NCBI GenBank assembly: GCA_944386595.1
Contig: CALXBQ010000031.1
Span: 1-34,845, forward strand
Direction: 5' to 3'
DNA length: 34,845 bases
DNA from: an uncultured Clostridia bacterium
Lineage (GTDB): Bacteria > Bacillota > Clostridia > Peptostreptococcales > Anaerovoracaceae
Shown here piece after piece: positions 23,175 through 33,094 of this stretch. The position numbers and the translations under genes were made by a program. The first letter of the stretch is position 1; the number at the start of each line of letters is the position of its first letter. Under the pieces are notes generated by a model. It did no database searches. It was not told the DNA's origin and saw only the letters and a list, made by a program, of their open reading frames with translations.

Positions 23175-23226
23175 TATAAAAAAGAACACATCTTAAGGAA
23201 AAACATATTATAAGGAGGAAATAAGA

Positions 23227-23448
23227 ATGGGAATTATAGCAATAGGCGCAGGAATCGCAGTAGGACTTGCAGCTCTGGGAATCGCTTTAGGACAGGGATT
23301 CGGCGTAGGTAAGGCAATGGAGGGAATCTCCAAGCAGCCTGAAGCTGCCGGAAACATCAGAACTACACTTATCGTAGGTATGGCAATCATGGAGACCATG
23401 GGCGTACTTTCCTTCGTAATCGCTATACTCATGGCGCTGAAGCTGTAA
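23227..23448 (+). CDS. atpE: ATP synthase F0 subunit c
   Basis: 73 residues with AAGGAGG before ATG. Two-helix hairpin (1-30 and 45-73) with the polar loop SKQPEA. The ion-binding carboxylate is Glu56. Gln23 in LGQG and Thr57 after the Glu resemble sodium-binding c subunits, but Leu61 replaces the Tyr found five residues after the Glu in the well-studied sodium rings. The protein is at the short end for the family. Confidence 0.93.
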   Translation: MGIIAIGAGIAVGLAALGIALGQGFGVGKAMEGISKQPEAAGNIRTTLIVGMAIMETMGVLSFVIAILMALKL

Positions 23449-23466
23449 GAAGGAGACCTGGGAATA

Positions 23467-23976
23467 ATGAAGATGAATCAGTCGCTTTTGTCCATGGACT
23501 GGAATCTTCTCTTCACCATAGTTACCGTGCTGGTTCTCTTTGTCATACTTAAGCACTTCTTCTTCGAGAAGGTTCACAAGGTCATGGAGGACAGGGAGAA
23601 GTATGTAAACGATACTATCTCAAATGCAGAGGAGAAGGACAGGCAGGCAGAGGAAAAGCTGGCTTTGTATAACGCGCAGCTTGCAGCCGCAGAGGACGAA
23701 GGCAGGAAGATTATCAAAAACGCCAGAGACGAGGCGAAAAGCCAGGCGAAGGAAATCATCGATGAAGCCGATGAAAAGGCCAGAGCTCTCATGGAGCACT
23801 CTCAGAAGGAGATACGCCGTGAGAAGTACAATGCCAGAAAAGAGCTTCGCGAGGAGGTATCCGGCCTTGCGGTTCTCGCGGCAAGCCGCATTATAGAGAA
23901 GGAAATCACCGATGCGGACCAGCAGGATATCATAAACAAGGTACTTGAGGAGGCGGAGGATAAGCCATGGAGTTAG
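23467..23976 (+). CDS. atpF: ATP synthase F0 subunit b
   Basis: 169 residues. One N-terminal membrane helix (LLFTIVTVLVLFVILKHFFF) and a long charged coiled coil (about 35-150) that forms the peripheral stalk. A second in-frame ATG at 23473 is an equally possible start. It overlaps atpH by 10 bases. Confidence 0.93.
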   Translation: MKMNQSLLSMDWNLLFTIVTVLVLFVILKHFFFEKVHKVMEDREKYVNDTISNAEEKDRQAEEKLALYNAQLAAAEDEGRKIIKNARDEAKSQAKEIIDEADEKARALMEHSQKEIRREKYNARKELREEVSGLAVLAASRIIEKEITDADQQDIINKVLEEAEDKPWS

Positions 23977-24503
23977 CAATAGCTATGGTTTACGGTCAGG
24001 CTCTCTTTGACGCTGCCCTTGACCTTGACAAGGTGGACGAGATAAGGGACGAGATAACGGCCATTGACGAAGTGTTCAAGGCTCAGCCGAAGTACTCGGA
24101 AATAATGGGAAATCCCGCGCTGCCCGCTGCCGTGAAGAAAAGCCTTCTCAGGGAGGCCTTCGAGGGCAGAGTGATGGATCAGGTCCTCTCGTTTCTCTTT
24201 ATCCTGGTCGACAAAGGGCGCTTCGGGTTCTATCACTCCATAGTGAAGCACTATCTGAAGCTGATGGACAGGAAGAATCAGATGGGTTACGGAAAGATTT
24301 ACTCTGCTGTGCCGCTGACCGAAGAGCAGATTGCACGCTTTGAGGAAGAGACCGGAAAGCTCATGGGCGAGAAAATCCAGCTTAAAAACAAAGTAGATAA
24401 AACCCTCATAGGAGGAGTAAAGATAAAGGTTGACGGAAAGCTTATTGACGCATCCGTCAGCGGCAGAATCAGACATATGAAGGAAAAGCTTCGGCTTGAA
24501 TAG
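23967..24503 (+). CDS. atpH: ATP synthase F1 subunit delta
   Basis: 178 residues, mostly helical, of usual length. It links the peripheral stalk to the top of the F1 head. Signatures are YGQALFDAA at the start and the C-terminal [22 protein letters not shown], which is diagnostic of the family. It overlaps atpF and leads into atpA. Confidence 0.93.
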   Translation: MELAIAMVYGQALFDAALDLDKVDEIRDEITAIDEVFKAQPKYSEIMGNPALPAAVKKSLLREAFEGRVMDQVLSFLFILVDKGRFGFYHSIVKHYLKLMDRKNQMGYGKIYSAVPLTEEQIARFEEETGKLMGEKIQLKNKVDKTLIGGVKIKVDGKLIDASVSGRIRHMKEKLRLE

Positions 24504-24534
24504 CATTTTGATTGACGGAAAGGAGGGATACCCG

Positions 24535-26049
24535 GTGAATCTGAGACCAGACGAAATAAGCTCCATAATCAAAGAACAGATTGAAAACTACACCAACCAT
24601 CTGGACATATCCGACTTCGGAACAGTCATGCAGGTGGGAGACGGTATAGCCAGAGTGTACGGCCTGGGCAAGTGTATGTCCGGTGAGCTTCTGGAGTTTT
24701 CCGGCGGCACCTACGGAATGGCCATGAACCTTGAAGAGGATAACGTGGGCGCAGTAATACTGGGTTCCGACAGAGATATAAAGGAAGGAGACATCGTAAA
24801 GCCTCTGGGCACCGTTGCCGACGTTCCCGTAGGCGAAGCGATGATAGGAAGAGTGGTGGACGCTCTGGGCCACCCTATAGACGGCAAAGGCGCAATTGAG
24901 ACCACAGGCTTCAGGCCGGTGGAGTACCCGGCTCCGGGAGTGCTTCAGAGAAAGTCCGTAAACGAGCCTCTTCAGACGGGAATAAAGGCCATCGACGCCA
25001 TGATGCCTATAGGAAAAGGCCAGAGAGAGCTGATTATCGGAGACAGGCAGACGGGCAAAACCGCCATTGCGGTGGACGCCATTCTCAATCAGAAGGGAAA
25101 GGACGTAATCTGCATTTACGTCGCAATAGGACAGAAGAAGTCCACGGTAGCCCAGCTGGTGCAGGTGCTGGAGGACAGGGACGCCATGAAGTACACCATA
25201 GTGGTTTCCGCAACGGCAAGCGAGGTTGCGCCGCTTCAGTACATAGCACCTTATTCGGGCTGCGCTATAGCGGAGTATTTCATGTATCAGGGAAGAGACG
25301 TTCTCATAGTGTATGACGACCTGTCAAAGCATGCGGTGGCATACCGGGCCATGTCCCTTCTTCTCAGAAGACCGCCGGGACGCGAGGCCTATCCGGGAGA
25401 TGTTTTCTACCTTCATAGCAGACTTTTAGAGAGGGCGGCAAAGCTTTCCGACGAGCTGGGAGGAGGCTCCATTACGGCCCTCCCTATAATAGAAACTCAG
25501 GAAGGCGACGTTTCCGCATACATTCCGACCAACGTTATATCCATAACCGACGGTCAGATATTCCTTGAGACCGAACTCTTCTTCTCGGGACAGAGACCGG
25601 CAATCAACGCCGGAATTTCCGTATCCCGTGTAGGAGGAAACGCCCAGACAAAGGCCATGAAGAAGGTTTCGGGGCAGATAAAGCTGATGCTGGCCCAGTA
25701 CAGAGAGCTTCAGAGCTTCTCTCAGTTCGGTTCCGACGTTGACGCGGACACTAAGAAGAGACTGGATCACGGAAGAATCCTCATGGAGATTCTGAAGCAG
25801 GGACAGTACAAGCCTCTCGATATGGCATATCAGGTTATGATAATCTACGCGGCCACAAAGGGATATCTGGACGATATCGATATAGACAGCGTAGGCGCTT
25901 TTGAGCGTCAGTTCTATCCGTACATGGAGGATCACTTCCCAGAGGTGGGACGTGCCATCAGAGCGGAGGGCGATATCTCCGCCGATACGGAAAAGGCTCT
26001 GGTACGCGGAATAAACGAATTCAAGAAGGCAGGTTTTATCAATGGCTGA
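24535..26049 (+). CDS. atpA: ATP synthase F1 subunit alpha
   Basis: 504 residues from GTG 24535, chosen because AAGGAGGG (24520-24527) fits it and it gives the normal length; a TTG at 24496 lies inside atpH. Nucleotide-binding regulatory subunit of the F1 head. Walker A is GDRQTGKTA (169-177). The conserved [19 protein letters not shown] and [16 protein letters not shown] are present. It ends overlapping atpG by eight bases. Confidence 0.96.
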   Translation: MNLRPDEISSIIKEQIENYTNHLDISDFGTVMQVGDGIARVYGLGKCMSGELLEFSGGTYGMAMNLEEDNVGAVILGSDRDIKEGDIVKPLGTVADVPVGEAMIGRVVDALGHPIDGKGAIETTGFRPVEYPAPGVLQRKSVNEPLQTGIKAIDAMMPIGKGQRELIIGDRQTGKTAIAVDAILNQKGKDVICIYVAIGQKKSTVAQLVQVLEDRDAMKYTIVVSATASEVAPLQYIAPYSGCAIAEYFMYQGRDVLIVYDDLSKHAVAYRAMSLLLRRPPGREAYPGDVFYLHSRLLERAAKLSDELGGGSITALPIIETQEGDVSAYIPTNVISITDGQIFLETELFFSGQRPAINAGISVSRVGGNAQTKAMKKVSGQIKLMLAQYRELQSFSQFGSDVDADTKKRLDHGRILMEILKQGQYKPLDMAYQVMIIYAATKGYLDDIDIDSVGAFERQFYPYMEDHFPEVGRAIRAEGDISADTEKALVRGINEFKKAGFING

Positions 26050-26923
26050 GCATATGCATGATATTAAACGCCGCATAAAAAGCATAAGCTCTACAGAGAG
26101 AATCACCAACGCCATGAAGCTGGTCTCGGCTTCCAAGCTGAGAAAGGCAAAGGCCGCCTATGAGAATTCAAGAGGTTACATGAGCGGAGTTCTCGACGAC
26201 ATACGTGGAGTCTTTGAGGATATCGAAGACATACCTGAAGTCTTTGTGGAGAGAAGCCGTGAGATAAAAAACCGCTGCTACGTGCTCATCACCAGCAGCA
26301 ACGGCCTTTGCGGGAGCTTCAACTCCAACGTCATAAAGGCCCTGGAGGCAGAGCTTGCCCGCGATAACGCAGGCAGGGACAACGCCCTTCTCGTCACCAT
26401 AGGCACGAAAGGCAGAGATTACTTTCTCAGAAGAGGCTATCAGCTTCTCATGACTCACGACGCCCCTGCCGACACGGTGGATTACGCCGAGACGAGAAAG
26501 ATAAGCGAGCCCCTTATCCGCATGTACCTCGACGGGAAGATAGACGAGATAAAGATAGTATACACCAGATATATAAACACTTTGAGGCAGGAGCCTGCGG
26601 CAGTGCAGCTTCTCCCCGTGAAGAGGGAAAACATAGACAGCCTCGCGGAGGAAAAGAAGCTGAACCACGTTATCGAGTACAGCCCGAGCCCTGAAGAGGT
26701 TTTCAATTATCTGGTTCCGAAGTATCTGGAGCTTATGGTGTTCAGCGTCTGCATGGAGTCGGCGACCTGCGAATATGCGGCAAGGCGTTCGGCAATGGAA
26801 AACGCCAACGACAGCGCCAGGGATATGCTCTCGTCCCTTCAGACGGAGTACAACCACGCAAGGCAGTCTGCTATTACGGACGAGATTATCGAGATTGTGG
26901 CGGGCAGCGAGGCGCAGAAATAG
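26042..26923 (+). CDS. atpG: ATP synthase F1 subunit gamma
   Basis: 293 residues. Central rotor shaft. The N-terminal helix ([20 protein letters not shown]-type start) and the C-terminal helix ([20 protein letters not shown], then [16 protein letters not shown]) are highly typical. Length is normal. The start overlaps the atpA stop, indicating translational coupling. Confidence 0.95.
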   Translation: MAEHMHDIKRRIKSISSTERITNAMKLVSASKLRKAKAAYENSRGYMSGVLDDIRGVFEDIEDIPEVFVERSREIKNRCYVLITSSNGLCGSFNSNVIKALEAELARDNAGRDNALLVTIGTKGRDYFLRRGYQLLMTHDAPADTVDYAETRKISEPLIRMYLDGKIDEIKIVYTRYINTLRQEPAAVQLLPVKRENIDSLAEEKKLNHVIEYSPSPEEVFNYLVPKYLELMVFSVCMESATCEYAARRSAMENANDSARDMLSSLQTEYNHARQSAITDEIIEIVAGSEAQK

Positions 26924-28697
<1,774 letters not shown>

Positions 28698-29012
28698 TGA
28701 TCAAGGCGGCCATGCAGTTACCTGCGGGCCGCCTTTTCGCAGCCCGGCATATGGGCGTAACTCCCTCGCGGCGGCCGCATTATTCTTTTTGAAGGGAAAT
28801 TACGAAAATGGTATAACGATTTTATACCTAAATAGCAAAAAACCGAAAAACAGGTATAGCAGAAGCCTTAAAATCGAGGCGTTGTTATACCTGTTTTGCT
28901 CGTTCGTCTCAAAAAGGTTGAAATTCGTTATCCTAAACAGCAATTTCGGGGCAAATAGGATAACGGCGCAACCTTACCGCCGTCCCCCCCGCGAAAAATA
29001 TTCCTAAAAAAA
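28698..29012. repeat. Gene-free stretch with terminator and an inverted-repeat array
   Basis: After the atp terminator come three inverted-repeat pairs: GGTATAA/TTATACC (28810-28816, 28822-28828), a perfect 12-base pair AAAACAGGTATA/TATACCTGTTTT (28847-28858, 28886-28897), and CGTTATCCTA/TAGGATAACG (28926-28935, 28956-28965). TATACCT at 28823-28829 also pairs with AGGTATA at 28852-28858, giving a 36-base element like those after the hydrogenase gene. Loops contain AGCAAAAAACCG and AGCAATTTCGGG. No gene is visible. Confidence 0.75.
28703..28737 (+). terminator. Terminator of the ATP synthase operon
   Basis: A 9-base GC-rich stem, AAGGCGGCC (28703-28711) and GGCCGCCTT (28727-28735), followed by further T's. 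Confidence 0.75.
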
Positions 29013-29054
29013 TTAGCACTCACCTATTGACAGTGCTAACAAAAGTGCTATAAT
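29013..29054 (+). promoter_or_regulatory. CIRCE operator overlapping the hsp20 promoter
   Basis: TTAGCACTC (29013-29021), nine bases, then CAGTGCTAA (29031-29039): the CIRCE element with one mismatch in the right arm. It overlaps the -35 TTGACA (29027-29032); the -10 TATAAT is at 29049-29054 (16-base spacer). HrcA bound here would block transcription until heat or misfolding stress. Confidence 0.9.
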
Positions 29055-29112
29055 AAGCTTGTAAGCAAAAAGGGGGACTGAAAAGGAACCCGGAAACAGC
29101 AGTGACGACACC

Positions 29113-29126
29113 TTCCCGAAAGGGAA
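29113..29126 (+). other. GNRA-capped hairpin in the hsp20 leader
   Basis: TTCCC-GAAA-GGGAA forms a five-base stem with a stable tetraloop in the roughly 100-base leader, ending 35 bases before the start codon. It might stabilise the mRNA or act in thermosensing; only the hairpin itself is seen. Confidence 0.45.
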
Positions 29127-29161
29127 ACACTATAGATGCCGTTTGAAAGGAGCGACGACTT

Positions 29162-29611
29162 ATGATGAAGAACTATTTGACGAACAGAGATTTATTTGAC
29201 AGCTTTATGGACGCTATGTTTGACGACTCATTCTTTGGCGACAGGAATCCGCTCTACGGGAAACACGCAAAGAACATGATGAAAACCGACATCAGGGAAA
29301 CCGGTGAAGGCTATGAGCTTGATATCGATCTTCCGGGATTTAAGAAGGACGAGATAAACGCAGAACTGAAGGACGGATACCTGACGATTTCGGCAGCTAA
29401 GGGTCTTGACAAGGACGAAAAGGACAAGGAGGGAAAGTACATCCGCAGGGAGCGCTATTCCGGAGCAATGTCCAGAAGCTTCTATGTAGGAGATAATCTT
29501 ACCGAGGAGGATATCAAGGCTAAGTACGAAGACGGAATCCTGAAACTGTCCGTACCTAAGAAGGAAGTTAAAGCTGTGGATCAGAAGAAATACATTGCAA
29601 TAGAGGGCTAA
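29162..29611 (+). CDS. Hsp20 family small heat-shock protein
   Basis: 149 residues with AAGGAG upstream. An ATP-independent holdase. The alpha-crystallin domain spans about 38-140: MKTDIRETGEGYELDIDLPG, FKKDEINAELKDGYLTISA and YEDGILKLSVPK. The last motif includes the GILKL-type strand. It is under the CIRCE promoter at 29013-29054, so it belongs to the HrcA regulon, and it ends at a strong terminator as a single-gene unit. Confidence 0.94.
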   Translation: MMKNYLTNRDLFDSFMDAMFDDSFFGDRNPLYGKHAKNMMKTDIRETGEGYELDIDLPGFKKDEINAELKDGYLTISAAKGLDKDEKDKEGKYIRRERYSGAMSRSFYVGDNLTEEDIKAKYEDGILKLSVPKKEVKAVDQKKYIAIEG

Positions 29612-29645
29612 CAGCCCTCGAGGGATTGACCCGATTGAATGCAGG

Positions 29646-29686
29646 CTGCCCCGAATTCTCGTAATCAGAGGTTCGGGGCAGTTTTT
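29646..29686 (+). terminator. Terminator of hsp20
   Basis: A 10-base stem, CTGCCCCGAA (29646-29655) and TTCGGGGCAG (29672-29681), followed by five T's. Confidence 0.88.
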
Positions 29687-29758
29687 CGTCTTGCCAACGC
29701 CGCAAAAAAAACATAGAATAATAACTGTGAATCTACTTACCGGAGATTGGAGCTACAT

Positions 29759-30595
29759 ATGAAAAAAGACAATAAAAATGTCAGCAGCATTTTACTGATA
29801 AACGATATGGCGGGGTACGGCAAGGTTTCCCTTTCGGTTATGTTTCCGATTTTGTCCCACATGAGATACCAGACCTTCAACCTGCCGACAGCCCTCGTGT
29901 CCAACACCCTGGACTACGGAAAGTTCGATATCCTGGACACGACGGAGTACATGAAGAACACCATCAGAGTATGGGACGAGCTGGGGTTTACTTTTGACGC
30001 CATATGCACGGGGCTCATAGTCAGCGAGGAGCAGGCGAAGATAGTCAGCGAGTACTGCGCCCTTCAGAAGAAAGAACGGGGAACGCCGATCTTTGTGGAT
30101 CCTGTTATGGGCGACGACGGAAAACTGTATAACGGCGTGACGGAAAAGACCGTAAGCTACATGCAGAAGCTCTGCTCGGTGGCCGACGTAATCGTGCCGA
30201 ACATAACCGAGGCGTGCTTCATCGCGGGAGTTCCGTATAAAGAAGAATATACGGACGAAGATATAGATAAAATGGTAAGGAGCATGCGCGACATGGGCGC
30301 AAAGTCTGTAGTAGTCACCAGCTGCAATCTTAACGGAACCATGTGCACCGTGGTAAATGAAGGCGACACGGATTCGTGGACCCGCCTTGACTACGTGGAG
30401 ATTCCGGTGATGTTTCCGGGAACGGGAGATATATTCTCGGCTCTCGTGCTGGGGCGCTACATGCGCTCGGGAGATCTTACCGGCGCGGTGAAAATGTCCA
30501 TGACAAATCTTGAGCACATCATAGCGGCCAACGTGGGCAACGAGGATAAATACAAGGGAATTCCAATCGAACATTACCTGGATGAGGTTAAATAG
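29759..30595 (+). CDS. Pyridoxamine/pyridoxal kinase
   Basis: 278 residues from ATG 29759, six bases after GGAG (29749-29752); an in-frame TTG at 29747 is less likely. Ribokinase-fold B6 salvage kinase. Visible are LLINDMAGYGKVSLSVMFPI (substrate lid), FVDPVMGDDGKLY, PNITEA and the anion-hole/base motif FPGTGDIFSA. The PLP product would serve amino acid catabolism, such as PLP enzymes of ornithine fermentation. It is monocistronic, ending at a terminator shared with arsR. Confidence 0.88.
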   Translation: MKKDNKNVSSILLINDMAGYGKVSLSVMFPILSHMRYQTFNLPTALVSNTLDYGKFDILDTTEYMKNTIRVWDELGFTFDAICTGLIVSEEQAKIVSEYCALQKKERGTPIFVDPVMGDDGKLYNGVTEKTVSYMQKLCSVADVIVPNITEACFIAGVPYKEEYTDEDIDKMVRSMRDMGAKSVVVTSCNLNGTMCTVVNEGDTDSWTRLDYVEIPVMFPGTGDIFSALVLGRYMRSGDLTGAVKMSMTNLEHIIAANVGNEDKYKGIPIEHYLDEVK

Positions 30596-30615
30596 CCCCT
30601 CATCCGGTTTTTTTT
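30576..30615 (+). terminator. Terminator after the B6 kinase gene
   Basis: GGATGAGG (30580-30587) pairs with CCTCATCC (30598-30605), with ACC/GGT extending the stem across a bulged T. Eight T's follow (30608-30615). The stem overlaps the last codons and the stop. Confidence 0.85.
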
Positions 30616-30624
30616 ACATCACGT

Positions 30625-30948
30625 CTACATGACGGCGAACTTCTTCGTCGCATCTATGTACTTCATCAGTATGCCAAGGTTGGCGTAGTAATAGGAGAAT
30701 CTGTCCTTCTTCTGAACCTGGATCAGGTCCGATGCGGTGAGCTTTTTCATGTGCTGGGATATGGTGGCCTGGGCGTAATCAAAGGTTTCAACCAGGTCTC
30801 CGGTGCAGACGGTCTCTCTGTTCTGGTTGCAGTGCATTATGTGTCTGAAAAGCTGAAGTCTAACGGGGTGGGCCAGAGCGTCGGAAACCGATGCAATGAG
30901 CTCCAGCTCCTGTTCGTCCATAGTATCCTTATATTTTCTTATTCTCAT
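30625..30948 (-). CDS. ArsR family winged-helix regulator
   Basis: 107 residues. Typical ArsR layout: SVSDALAHPVRLQLFRHIMH, then TGDLVETFDYAQATISQHMK (recognition helix) and DLIQVQKKDRFSYYYANLG (wing). The single Cys pair (MHCNQNRETVCTGD) spans helices but does not form the classical CVC metal motif, so metal sensing is unsure. It is divergent from the ArsB/NhaD-type permease by about 300 bases and may regulate it. Confidence 0.85.
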   Translation of the reverse strand: MRIRKYKDTMDEQELELIASVSDALAHPVRLQLFRHIMHCNQNRETVCTGDLVETFDYAQATISQHMKKLTASDLIQVQKKDRFSYYYANLGILMKYIDATKKFAVM

Positions 30949-31160
30949 AATTTCCTCCGAAAAAATAAAATCGCCTTACGAGATTTCTCATATCGGCAAT
31001 TAACAATATACAACAAAAGTGATGATTTTTCAAGGGGGCCTGCCCCGGGGAAAACCGGCGGATAAAATAAATTAAGTTTTTGCTTTGCGGGCCTTCGGGA
31101 AAACGGTATATCCACTTAAGAAACAGCAGGTTTATTCCGTTTATTTTTTATTTTACTCGA

Positions 31161-31189
31161 TTGAATTTCACATTTTGCGGTGGTATACT
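31161..31189 (+). promoter_or_regulatory. Promoter of the permease gene
   Basis: TTGAAT (31161-31166), a 17-base spacer and TATACT (31184-31189) preceded by TGG. It sits downstream of the GTG at 31180, so translation must start later, at ATG 31246. The rest of the arsR-permease gap (30949-31160) is AT-rich, with a short GC-rich hairpin near 31035-31055. Confidence 0.78.
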
Positions 31190-31245
31190 CCGTTAGTCAT
31201 CAGAATTACAGCTTAAATTTTTTGATCACAACAGGAGGTAAAGTA

Positions 31246-32511
31246 ATGCAGGAAATAGTGTCAATCATCGTATTTCTCGTAGTGATCGTAGCAATTATGA
31301 CGGAGAAGGTGCACCGGTCCGCAGCGGCTCTGGCAGGCGCGGTGGTGCTGCTTCTGACGAGGGTACTCGACTTTGATGCAGCCGTAGGGTACATCGATTT
31401 CAATACTATCGGCGTGCTCATCGGAATGATGCTCTTTGTGGCGGTGGTAAAGAATTCCGGACTCTTTGAGTACATAGCCATCAAAGCCGCCAAAATGGCA
31501 AAGGGCGACCCGTGGAAGATTATGGCCGCATTTATCGTAATCACGGCTTTTCTCTCGGGATTCCTGGACAACGTAACGACCGTGCTTCTGGTAGGCCCTA
31601 TGACCATCACCATAGCCAGAATGCTCAGGATAAATCCGGTTCCGTTCCTGATAACCCAGATTTTCGCATCAAACATCGGAGGAACGGCGACGCTCATAGG
31701 CGACCCGCCTAATATAATGATAGGAAGCGCTGCGGGACTTACGTTCATAGACTTTGTGGCAAATACGGGCGTGGTTGCAATAGCTTCCATCGCAGTGCTG
31801 CTCGTAATAATGAAATTTCTGTACGGAACTAAAATGAAAGCCGATGCGGAAGCCATAGAATCGGTTGCCAATCTGGACGAAAGCAAGGCGATAGAGGATC
31901 ACGGGCTGCTGGTCAAGAGCGTGGTAATGGTTGTGATTGTAGTGTTTGCATTCATATTCCACAGCCAGATAGGCGTGGACACCGCGACTATCGCCCTTAC
32001 CTGCGCGGCCGTTATGATGATTATCGGCAGACAGGACATAGACGATATAATAAGCGAAGTGGAATGGTCCACCATACTCTTCTTCACAATGCTGTTCGTG
32101 GTAGTCGGCGGAATGGTCGAGACGGGAGTCATCGGAGAGCTGGCCAACGTGGTGCTTAACGTGGCGTCCGGTCATCAGATTATAATGATGATGATTCTCC
32201 TCTGGGCTTCGGCGCTGTTCTCATCGGTGCTGGACAATATTCCGTTCGTTGCCACTCTTATCCCGCTTGTTACCGCCCTGGGAGAAAGCGGTGTCGACAT
32301 CGAACCTCTCTGGTGGGCGATTTCCCTGGGCGCATGCTTTGGCGGAAACGGAACCCTCATAGGAGCCTCCGCAAACGTGGTGCTCTCGGGCATAAGCAAC
32401 AAGCACGGATACCCTATAACCTTTGCGACATATACAAAAGTAGGATTTCCTGTTATGATAATGACAGTAGTACTGTCCACGATATTCCTGCTTTTGAAGT
32501 TCGGAATGTAA
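31246..32511 (+). CDS. ArsB/NhaD-type (ion transporter superfamily) permease
   Basis: 421 residues from ATG 31246, with ACAGGAGG at 31231-31238. About 11 hydrophobic segments. Two inverted structural repeats each carry a helix-break motif: FLSGFLDNVTTVLLVGP with GGTATLIGDPPNIMIG in the first half, and LFSSVLDNIPFVATLIP with GGNGTLIGASANVVLSG in the second. This is the pattern of the ArsB/P-protein/CitMHS group, which carries arsenite, sodium or organic anions. Substrate is undecided. It is probably co-transcribed with the 158-residue protein and may be controlled by the divergent ArsR. Confidence 0.85.
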   Translation: MQEIVSIIVFLVVIVAIMTEKVHRSAAALAGAVVLLLTRVLDFDAAVGYIDFNTIGVLIGMMLFVAVVKNSGLFEYIAIKAAKMAKGDPWKIMAAFIVITAFLSGFLDNVTTVLLVGPMTITIARMLRINPVPFLITQIFASNIGGTATLIGDPPNIMIGSAAGLTFIDFVANTGVVAIASIAVLLVIMKFLYGTKMKADAEAIESVANLDESKAIEDHGLLVKSVVMVVIVVFAFIFHSQIGVDTATIALTCAAVMMIIGRQDIDDIISEVEWSTILFFTMLFVVVGGMVETGVIGELANVVLNVASGHQIIMMMILLWASALFSSVLDNIPFVATLIPLVTALGESGVDIEPLWWAISLGACFGGNGTLIGASANVVLSGISNKHGYPITFATYTKVGFPVMIMTVVLSTIFLLLKFGM

Positions 32512-32530
32512 GAATACGAGGTGAGACAAA

Positions 32531-33007
32531 ATGAGAAGCGCAGTATCGGACGATATGATAAACGTAATGCTCAGGCAGATGGGCGCCGTATCCATCAAGA
32601 CTTCCCCTGCATATATAAGCATTGCAAAGTTTGAGATAGGCGACCTGAGACTGACGTATATGTACGAGGTGAAGGACGAGCACATATACCTGCAGAGGGT
32701 TGATCCTTATCCTATGATGATAGGAAAGATATACAACGACCAGCAGGTTGTCGAGATAATCGCAGCCGACCTTCAGAAGTTTAAAAATGCGTACAACAGC
32801 TCCAACTTCTCCAGATTCCTCCATATAGCAAGCGACATGAGCTCAATAAATGTGGAGATAGAAAACCTGTTCATGCGTCACAACGTGTCAAAGGCCGACC
32901 TGGAGAGAATAGACGCCATGATGGACAGCCTTCACGACAAGCTGGCGGAAATGGAAGAGGAATCTCCGTTCATAACAAAACCTGCGCCGGCTGGAACGGA
33001 GGAATAG
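32531..33007 (+). CDS. Conserved-looking cytosolic protein paired with the permease
   Basis: 158 residues with GAGGTGAG before the ATG, 19 bases after the permease gene. It is soluble, with an alpha/beta N-terminal part (about 1-95: IKTSPAYISIAKFEIGDLRL, TYMYEVKDEHIYLQRVDPYP) and a helical, acidic C-terminal part (FMRHNVSKADLERIDAMMD, then HDKLAEMEEES). I do not recognise the family. Spacing suggests it works with the transporter, perhaps as a sensor or modulator. The stop is followed by the activator's operator and the 33051-33092 hairpin. Confidence 0.65.
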   Translation: MRSAVSDDMINVMLRQMGAVSIKTSPAYISIAKFEIGDLRLTYMYEVKDEHIYLQRVDPYPMMIGKIYNDQQVVEIIAADLQKFKNAYNSSNFSRFLHIASDMSSINVEIENLFMRHNVSKADLERIDAMMDSLHDKLAEMEEESPFITKPAPAGTEE

Positions 33008-33031
33008 CCGCAGAAGGCCCGGAAAACTTAA

Positions 33032-33047
33032 TGCAAAATAATTTGCA
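33032..33047. promoter_or_regulatory. Activator binding site on its own promoter
   Basis: TGCAAAATAATTTGCA, a dyad of TGCAAA and TTTGCA around four bases. Near-copies occur twice at 34496-34533. It overlaps the -35 (33043-33048) of the activator gene, so binding should repress that gene. Confidence 0.7.
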
Positions 33048-33071
33048 CCACCTCCCGATATGTAGTAAAAT
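33043..33071 (+). promoter_or_regulatory. Promoter of the sigma-54 activator gene
   Basis: TTGCAC (33043-33048), a 17-base spacer and TAAAAT (33066-33071). Transcription would begin near 33078, inside the right arm of the following hairpin, giving a very short leader. Confidence 0.68.
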
Positions 33072-33092
33072 AGACGTATCGGGAGGTTTTTT
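33051..33092 (+). terminator. Terminator hairpin that includes the activator's ribosome site
   Basis: CCTCCCGATA (33051-33060) pairs perfectly with TATCGGGAGG (33077-33086), and six T's follow. The right arm's GGGAGG is also the ribosome site of the gene starting at 33095. A read-through transcript from the permease operon would fold it shut, whereas a transcript begun near 33078 would not. Confidence 0.75.
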
Positions 33093-33094
33093 GT

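Noticed and set aside
30949-31160. Possible riboswitch in the arsR-permease gap
   Set aside because: Only a short GC-rich hairpin is seen, and it lies upstream of the permease promoter; no known aptamer pattern could be recognised.
31180-31245. Upstream start for the permease (GTG 31180)
   Set aside because: It lies within the promoter, before the expected transcript start; ATG 31246 has a strong ribosome site.
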